Shown here: positions 60,228 through 64,000 of the stretch, in pieces | Layout of the letters: each line of letters opens with the position of its first letter | Position numbering within the stretch: the first letter of the stretch is position 1 | Source: Streptomyces griseochromogenes | GTDB taxonomy: Bacteria > Actinomycetota > Actinomycetes > Streptomycetales > Streptomycetaceae | DNA length: 64,000 bases | Direction of reading: 5' to 3' | NCBI RefSeq assembly: GCF_001542625.1 | Contig: NZ_CP016279.1 | Coordinates: 5,146,001-5,210,000, forward strand | Notes under the pieces: model-generated | What the model was told of the DNA's origin: nothing | The model's input: only the letters and a program-made list of their open reading frames with translations | The model's database searches: none | Made by a program: the position numbers and the translations under genes

Positions 60228-61484
60228 TCAGGTGAGTACGGCGTGCGCGGCCTGCTCGAACGCCGACAGCAGCACGCTCACGTCGTGGTCGGTGAGCACG
60301 GCCGGCGGAGTCAGGCGCAGCACGCGGGAGGTGTTGAGGGAGTGGTTGGCGATCACACCGGCCGAGAGCAGCTCGATCAGCAGATCGGCGGCCAGGCCCG
60401 GCACGGTGAACTCGATGCCGATCAGCAGCCCCAGGCCGCGGACCTCGCGTACGCGGTCGCCCAGGACCGAGCGGGCGATGCGTGCCAGCTCCGGGCGGAT
60501 CGTCTCCCCGAGGTTGCGGGCCCGCTCCACCAGGCCGTCGTCGCCGATGGCTTCGATCGAGGCGCGTGCGGCGGCGGCCGCCAGCGGGCTGCCGGAGAAG
60601 GTGGAGGTGTGGATGAAGGGGTCCCGGTCGAAGGCGGCGAACGCCTCCCGCGTGGCCACGGCCGCCGACACCGGTACGATCCCGCCGCTGAGGCCCTTGC
60701 CCACCAGCAGCACATCGGGGACGATGCCGTCGCGGTCCGCGCCCCACCAGGATCCGAGCCGGCCGAGGCCGGTCTGCACCTCGTCCAGGACGAGGAACGC
60801 GCCGTACTGGTCGCACAGCCGCCGGACGTCGCGCAGATATCCCTCGGGAGGGACGATCACACCGCCCTCGCCCTGCACCGGTTCGACGATGACGCACGCC
60901 ACCCCCTCGTACCGGGCCAGCTCACTCTCCAGCCGCTCGGCATCGCCGAAGGGCACATGGGACACCTCGGGCAGCAGCGGCCGGAACGGAGCCTGGAACA
61001 CCTCGCGCGCGGTCACGCTCAGCGCTCCGAACGTCTTGCCGTGGTAGCCGCGCTCCATGGAGATCAGGTGGTACTTGCCGTGCGTACGGGCCATCTTCAG
61101 TGCCGCCTCGACGGCCTCGGCACCGGAGCAGGCGAAGTGCACCTTCTCCAGGCCGGCGGGGGCCGCCGAGGCGAGCGCCTCGGCGGCCCGTCCGACCTCC
61201 GGCTCCAGCAGCATCCGGGTGGACACCGGGTTCGTGGTGAGCTGCCGTTGGACCTCGCCGACCACATGGGGGTGCCGGGCACCGGTGATCAGGACGCCGT
61301 AGCCGCCGCAGTTGAGCAGATCGCGGCCGCTGCTGGTGCGCACCCAGGCACCGCAGGAGGCGATCTCCACCTCACTGCCTGCCATTTCGGCCACCGCGGC
61401 CCGGCCCCTGCTGAGGTGGCTGCGCCACCGCTCGCCGGTCCGTACCGGATCCTCGGGCCACTCCGGCCAGGTGGTGATGGTCAT
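60228..61484 (-). CDS. Class III pyridoxal-phosphate aminotransferase
   Basis: A 418-residue fold-type I PLP enzyme of the ornithine/putrescine/omega-amino group: ACSGAEAVEAALKMARTHGK, ISMERGYHGKTFGALSVTAR, LVLDEVQTGLGR (D234), LLVGKGLSGG (Schiff-base K263) and the HTSTFSGSPLAAAAA phosphate-binding loop. In this operon the natural substrate would be an aliphatic aldehyde, giving a terminal amine, analogous to the aminotransferase half of TamH in tambjamine biosynthesis. ATG 61484 follows GAGAGGAG. Confidence 0.88.
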   Translation of the reverse strand: MTITTWPEWPEDPVRTGERWRSHLSRGRAAVAEMAGSEVEIASCGAWVRTSSGRDLLNCGGYGVLITGARHPHVVGEVQRQLTTNPVSTRMLLEPEVGRAAEALASAAPAGLEKVHFACSGAEAVEAALKMARTHGKYHLISMERGYHGKTFGALSVTAREVFQAPFRPLLPEVSHVPFGDAERLESELARYEGVACVIVEPVQGEGGVIVPPEGYLRDVRRLCDQYGAFLVLDEVQTGLGRLGSWWGADRDGIVPDVLLVGKGLSGGIVPVSAAVATREAFAAFDRDPFIHTSTFSGSPLAAAAARASIEAIGDDGLVERARNLGETIRPELARIARSVLGDRVREVRGLGLLIGIEFTVPGLAADLLIELLSAGVIANHSLNTSRVLRLTPPAVLTDHDVSVLLSAFEQAAHAVLT

Positions 61485-61519
61485 CAGTGCTGCGCTCCTC
61501 TCGTTCGGGACCCGGTGCG

Positions 61520-62653
61520 TCAGCCGACCAGCAGCGGCTGGCCGGCGAAGTAGCCCAGCAGGCCCTCGGCGGTGCTGGTACGGGACGGCGGGTGGAAGGC
61601 GATGGCCTGCGCGGCGGCGGCCAGATAGGCGACGTCGCAGGAGGAGACGTAAGCCATACCACCCAGCAGCTCCACGGCCTGGCCGACGGAGCGGACTACC
61701 GCGTCCTGCACGGCATACCGGGTGACCAGAGCCCGCGCCAGCGTGTCGTTGGCCGTGTCACCGCTGTCCACCCGCAGGGCCAGACCCTCGGTGAGAGCGG
61801 CGGCGGATTCGATCCGCACCGCGAGGGCGGCACGGTCGGAGACGCTGCCGCGGGACCGTTCCAGTACCTGGTGCACCAGCCTGCTGGCGATCCCCGTGTA
61901 GGCGGCGCAGATGATCATCTGGAACCAGATGAGACCGACGCCGTGCAACTCCAGCAGTTTCTCGATGACTTCCGGCTGTGGGACGAGGACCTCCTCCGCA
62001 CCGACGAAGACGTCGTTCAGCCGCACCTCATGGCTCTGGGCTCCGGCCAGGGCGAAGGTCGACCAGAAGGGGTGGACCGTCAGCCCGTCGACGTCGGCCG
62101 CAAGCAGCGCCAGACCCAGGTCCGTCGAGCCGTCTGGAGCGGGCAGGGCGACACTGGCCGTCAGCAGATCCATGGAGTCGGCCAGGCTGCACGGCTTTTT
62201 CACCCCGTTGATCACGAATCCGCCGTCGACGGGGCGGGCCTGCATCGTCGGGGCCAGGATGCCCTGGCCGACCCGGCCCTCGGCGAAGCCGGAAGCCACG
62301 AGCATCCGCTGGCCGGCGATGCGCCGCAGCGCCGCTTCCAACGCGGGTGTGCCGGCGACCTCGGCCATGCCGAACAGGGAACCGACCGAGAAGTGGTGCA
62401 TCATCGTCGCCACGGTCAGAGACGGCGCTACGGCGCCCAGCGCCCGCACCGCCCGGACCGCCTCCAGCGCCGTGGCACCGGTGCCGCCGTACGAGACCGG
62501 CACGACCAGATTCGGTCCGCCGTGGACGCGGAACAGGCTGATGGCGCCGCTCTGTTCGGACTCCAGCTCGCTCAGCGATGTGACTGCCAGGCTCTTGCGC
62601 AGGCCCGGCATCAGTGTGTCGCAGGTGTGGTTGTCGGCTTCCATGAACTGCAC
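61520..62653 (-). CDS. Acyl-CoA-dehydrogenase-like flavoprotein (possible N-hydroxylase)
   Basis: A 377-residue member of the acyl-CoA dehydrogenase superfamily: LVVPVSYGGTGATALEAVRA, SVGSLFGMAEVAGTPALEAA, GFVINGVKKPCSLADSMDLL, LTVHPFWSTFALAGAQSHEV and a C-terminal helical bundle ending LLGYFAGQPLLVG. I cannot find the catalytic Glu of true dehydrogenases at the expected C-terminal site. With a flavin reductase in the operon it may instead be a reduced-flavin-dependent monooxygenase like VlmH, hydroxylating the amine. A TamT-like desaturase is the alternative. GTG 62653 has AGGAG eight bases upstream. Confidence 0.75.
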   Translation of the reverse strand: MQFMEADNHTCDTLMPGLRKSLAVTSLSELESEQSGAISLFRVHGGPNLVVPVSYGGTGATALEAVRAVRALGAVAPSLTVATMMHHFSVGSLFGMAEVAGTPALEAALRRIAGQRMLVASGFAEGRVGQGILAPTMQARPVDGGFVINGVKKPCSLADSMDLLTASVALPAPDGSTDLGLALLAADVDGLTVHPFWSTFALAGAQSHEVRLNDVFVGAEEVLVPQPEVIEKLLELHGVGLIWFQMIICAAYTGIASRLVHQVLERSRGSVSDRAALAVRIESAAALTEGLALRVDSGDTANDTLARALVTRYAVQDAVVRSVGQAVELLGGMAYVSSCDVAYLAAAAQAIAFHPPSRTSTAEGLLGYFAGQPLLVG

Positions 62654-62731
62654 GGCTGACTCCTCGCTCCGGCGACGGCCGGTACGGGTCGGGGCGGAGA
62701 TGGGGTTCGTGGGGGAGGAGCGAAGAACGGC

Positions 62732-64000
62732 TCAGGTACGAGCGTCGTAGGCGTCGAAGACGGCGCTGCGAGGCCGTACGCCGTGGGCGATGGACACGCC
62801 CTGGAGATGGGAGGTGCGCAGCATGAGGTAGTTGGCCTCGCCGAAGACGCCTCCGGTCAGTCCGGTACCGCCGTGGCTGGGCAGATACGGCACGAAGCCG
62901 ATGTGTGAGTCGTTGACCTTCAGCAGGCCGCCGTTGCCGACCCTGCGCACGAACTCGTCCACCACCGAAGAGCTGCTGGCCCACAGGGAGTTGCGCAGGC
63001 CATAGCGATTGGTGTTGACGTGGTCGATGATCCGCGCGAGCAGCGCGTCGTCGGCCTGCGGCTCCGGGACGACGACCGGGAGCAGGGGGAAGAACGTCTC
63101 CTCGCCCACCGCCTGGACGTCGCGGCAGCCGTCGAGGCCGTTCACTCGTATCACGGTGGGCTCCAGGAACGGGCCGGTGTCCGACACCGAACCGTCCACC
63201 TCCAGCCGACGCGCCCCATGGACGACCGTCGCCCCTCGCGCCACCGCGTCCCGTATGTACGCGAAGAAACGCTCGCTGCGCAGTACGGGCGACAGCAGCG
63301 CGCCCTCGTCCTCGGGATAGCCGGGGCGCAAGGCGGCCGCCGCGGCCCGCAACCGCTCGATCAGGGCGTCGGCGACCTCTGGGTGGACCACGACCTGATT
63401 GGGCAGCATGCAGATCTGCCCGGAGCCGTAGAAGCACTCGGTCAGCGCTTCGGCGGCCAGGTCCAGGTCGGCGTCCCGCCAGACGACCACGCAGTCGTTT
63501 CCGGCCAGCTCAAGGATGGGCTTCTTGCCCTTCGCCACGCACTCGGCCTCCAGCTCCAGGCCTCGTTCCACGCCGCCGGTGTAGAAGATGTCGTTCACCA
63601 GCGGGCTGTCCAGCCAGGACTGCAGCACCGGCGCGGGCCGTGCGCAGAAGACGTTCAGTACGCCCGGCGGAGCGCCTACTTCCGCCAGGGCCGGCACGAC
63701 CAGTTCGCGCAGCACGTACATCACGCCCAGGGGGCCGCTCTGCGGTGCCCTGATGACCACGGCGTTGCCCGCGAGCAGGGCTGTGGTCGCGAACAGGGCG
63801 CTGGCCGCCGGGGCGTTCTGCGGAGGGTTCACACACACCACGCCGTCGGGCATACGACGCACCAGCAGGCGGCGCGGTCCGTGCCGGAACTCGCGGTGCA
63901 GCTGCTCCGCACACCAGCCGACGGTCTCCTCGCTGGCTCCTTCGAGCATGCCGGCGACCTGCCATTCGGCGAGGGCACGCGGGTTGCCCTCGGCGATCAG
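62732..64000 (-). CDS. Aldehyde dehydrogenase-superfamily enzyme (5' end outside window)
   Basis: The visible 422 residues are in frame to the window edge (LIAEGNPRALAEWQVAG precedes the first Met at 63949), so the start is beyond 64000. It has an ALDH fold: VVCVNPPQNAPAASALFATT, DIFYTGG, catalytic Glu in ILELAGND and Cys in GSGQICMLPNQV 33 residues later, the normal E/C spacing, then VGEETFFPLLPVV. It may reduce an acyl thioester to the aldehyde for the aminotransferase, or oxidise an aldehyde; having both Glu and Cys is more usual for oxidation. Confidence 0.82.
   Translation of the reverse strand: MIAEGNPRALAEWQVAGMLEGASEETVGWCAEQLHREFRHGPRRLLVRRMPDGVVCVNPPQNAPAASALFATTALLAGNAVVIRAPQSGPLGVMYVLRELVVPALAEVGAPPGVLNVFCARPAPVLQSWLDSPLVNDIFYTGGVERGLELEAECVAKGKKPILELAGNDCVVVWRDADLDLAAEALTECFYGSGQICMLPNQVVVHPEVADALIERLRAAAAALRPGYPEDEGALLSPVLRSERFFAYIRDAVARGATVVHGARRLEVDGSVSDTGPFLEPTVIRVNGLDGCRDVQAVGEETFFPLLPVVVPEPQADDALLARIIDHVNTNRYGLRNSLWASSSSVVDEFVRRVGNGGLLKVNDSHIGFVPYLPSHGGTGLTGGVFGEANYLMLRTSHLQGVSIAHGVRPRSAVFDAYDART

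Noticed and set aside
55240..62653. Aromatic type II polyketide cluster, suggested by KS, ACP and a cyclase-like SRPBCC protein
   Set aside because: There is no chain-length factor or ketoreductase, and the FabI, MaoC and KAS III genes point to a reduced fatty-acid-type chain.

Overview
The window is high-GC actinomycete DNA, almost certainly from a Streptomyces or close relative. The signs are GTG starts, ATGA/GTGA/TGATG gene overlaps, LAL-type LuxR regulators, I36-type secreted proteins, replication-relaxation and TcpC-type conjugation genes, and many insertion sequences. It looks like an accessory chromosome arm or large linear plasmid: about half of it is decayed genes and transposase pieces, and the rest is intact accessory genes. 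No rRNA, tRNA or CRISPR was seen.

Layout. (1) 0.2-6.5 kb: transposase remnants, then a 1530-residue NB-ARC/TPR/HExxH protein with a small partner gene upstream. (2) 6.5-15.7 kb: IS630 and IS481 copies, an NmrA-type oxidoreductase divergent from its TetR regulator, pieces of an integrative conjugative element (two membrane proteins, a frameshifted TcpC homologue), IS5/IS30/IS256 pieces, a frameshifted GNAT acetyltransferase and a MerR regulator. (3) 15.7-23.1 kb: a kinase-like protein, a PadR-DUF1048-DUF1048 operon with its operator, a lipoprotein plus I36 inhibitor pair, an IS982 copy that cut off a FxLD-type methyltransferase, then a helical-repeat protein overlapping a P-loop kinase. (4) 23.3-27.3 kb: an EACC1 plus caspase/PP2C conflict-type operon lying between the two halves of a broken replication-relaxation gene. 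(5) 28-37.5 kb: an FMN reductase, a decayed sugar-isomerase/oxidoreductase/kinase run, an acyltransferase-DUF1023 hydrolase pair, and a large secreted protein joining a CdtB/DNase I-like nuclease domain to an SGNH hydrolase. (6) 39.3-48.9 kb: two nearly identical LAL regulators in inverted orientation, with a third fragment, an IS5 remnant and an intact IS110 between them.

(7) 51-64 kb is a biosynthetic gene cluster running off the right edge. A minus-strand operon, many of whose genes overlap, encodes in transcription order: aldehyde dehydrogenase, acyl-CoA-dehydrogenase-like flavoprotein, class III aminotransferase, SRPBCC protein, flavin reductase, KAS III, ACP, KAS II, InhA-type enoyl reductase and MaoC-type dehydratase, then an LAL regulator. 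A GT1 glycosyltransferase converges on it. Together these suggest a dedicated type II fatty-acid system whose acyl chain is reduced, aminated and perhaps N-hydroxylated by the flavoprotein/flavin-reductase pair. The product would be a modified fatty amine, possibly glycosylated. That pathway is inference; the enzyme families are read from motifs.

Most calls rest on reading translated sequence and remembered family motifs. No similarity search could be run.
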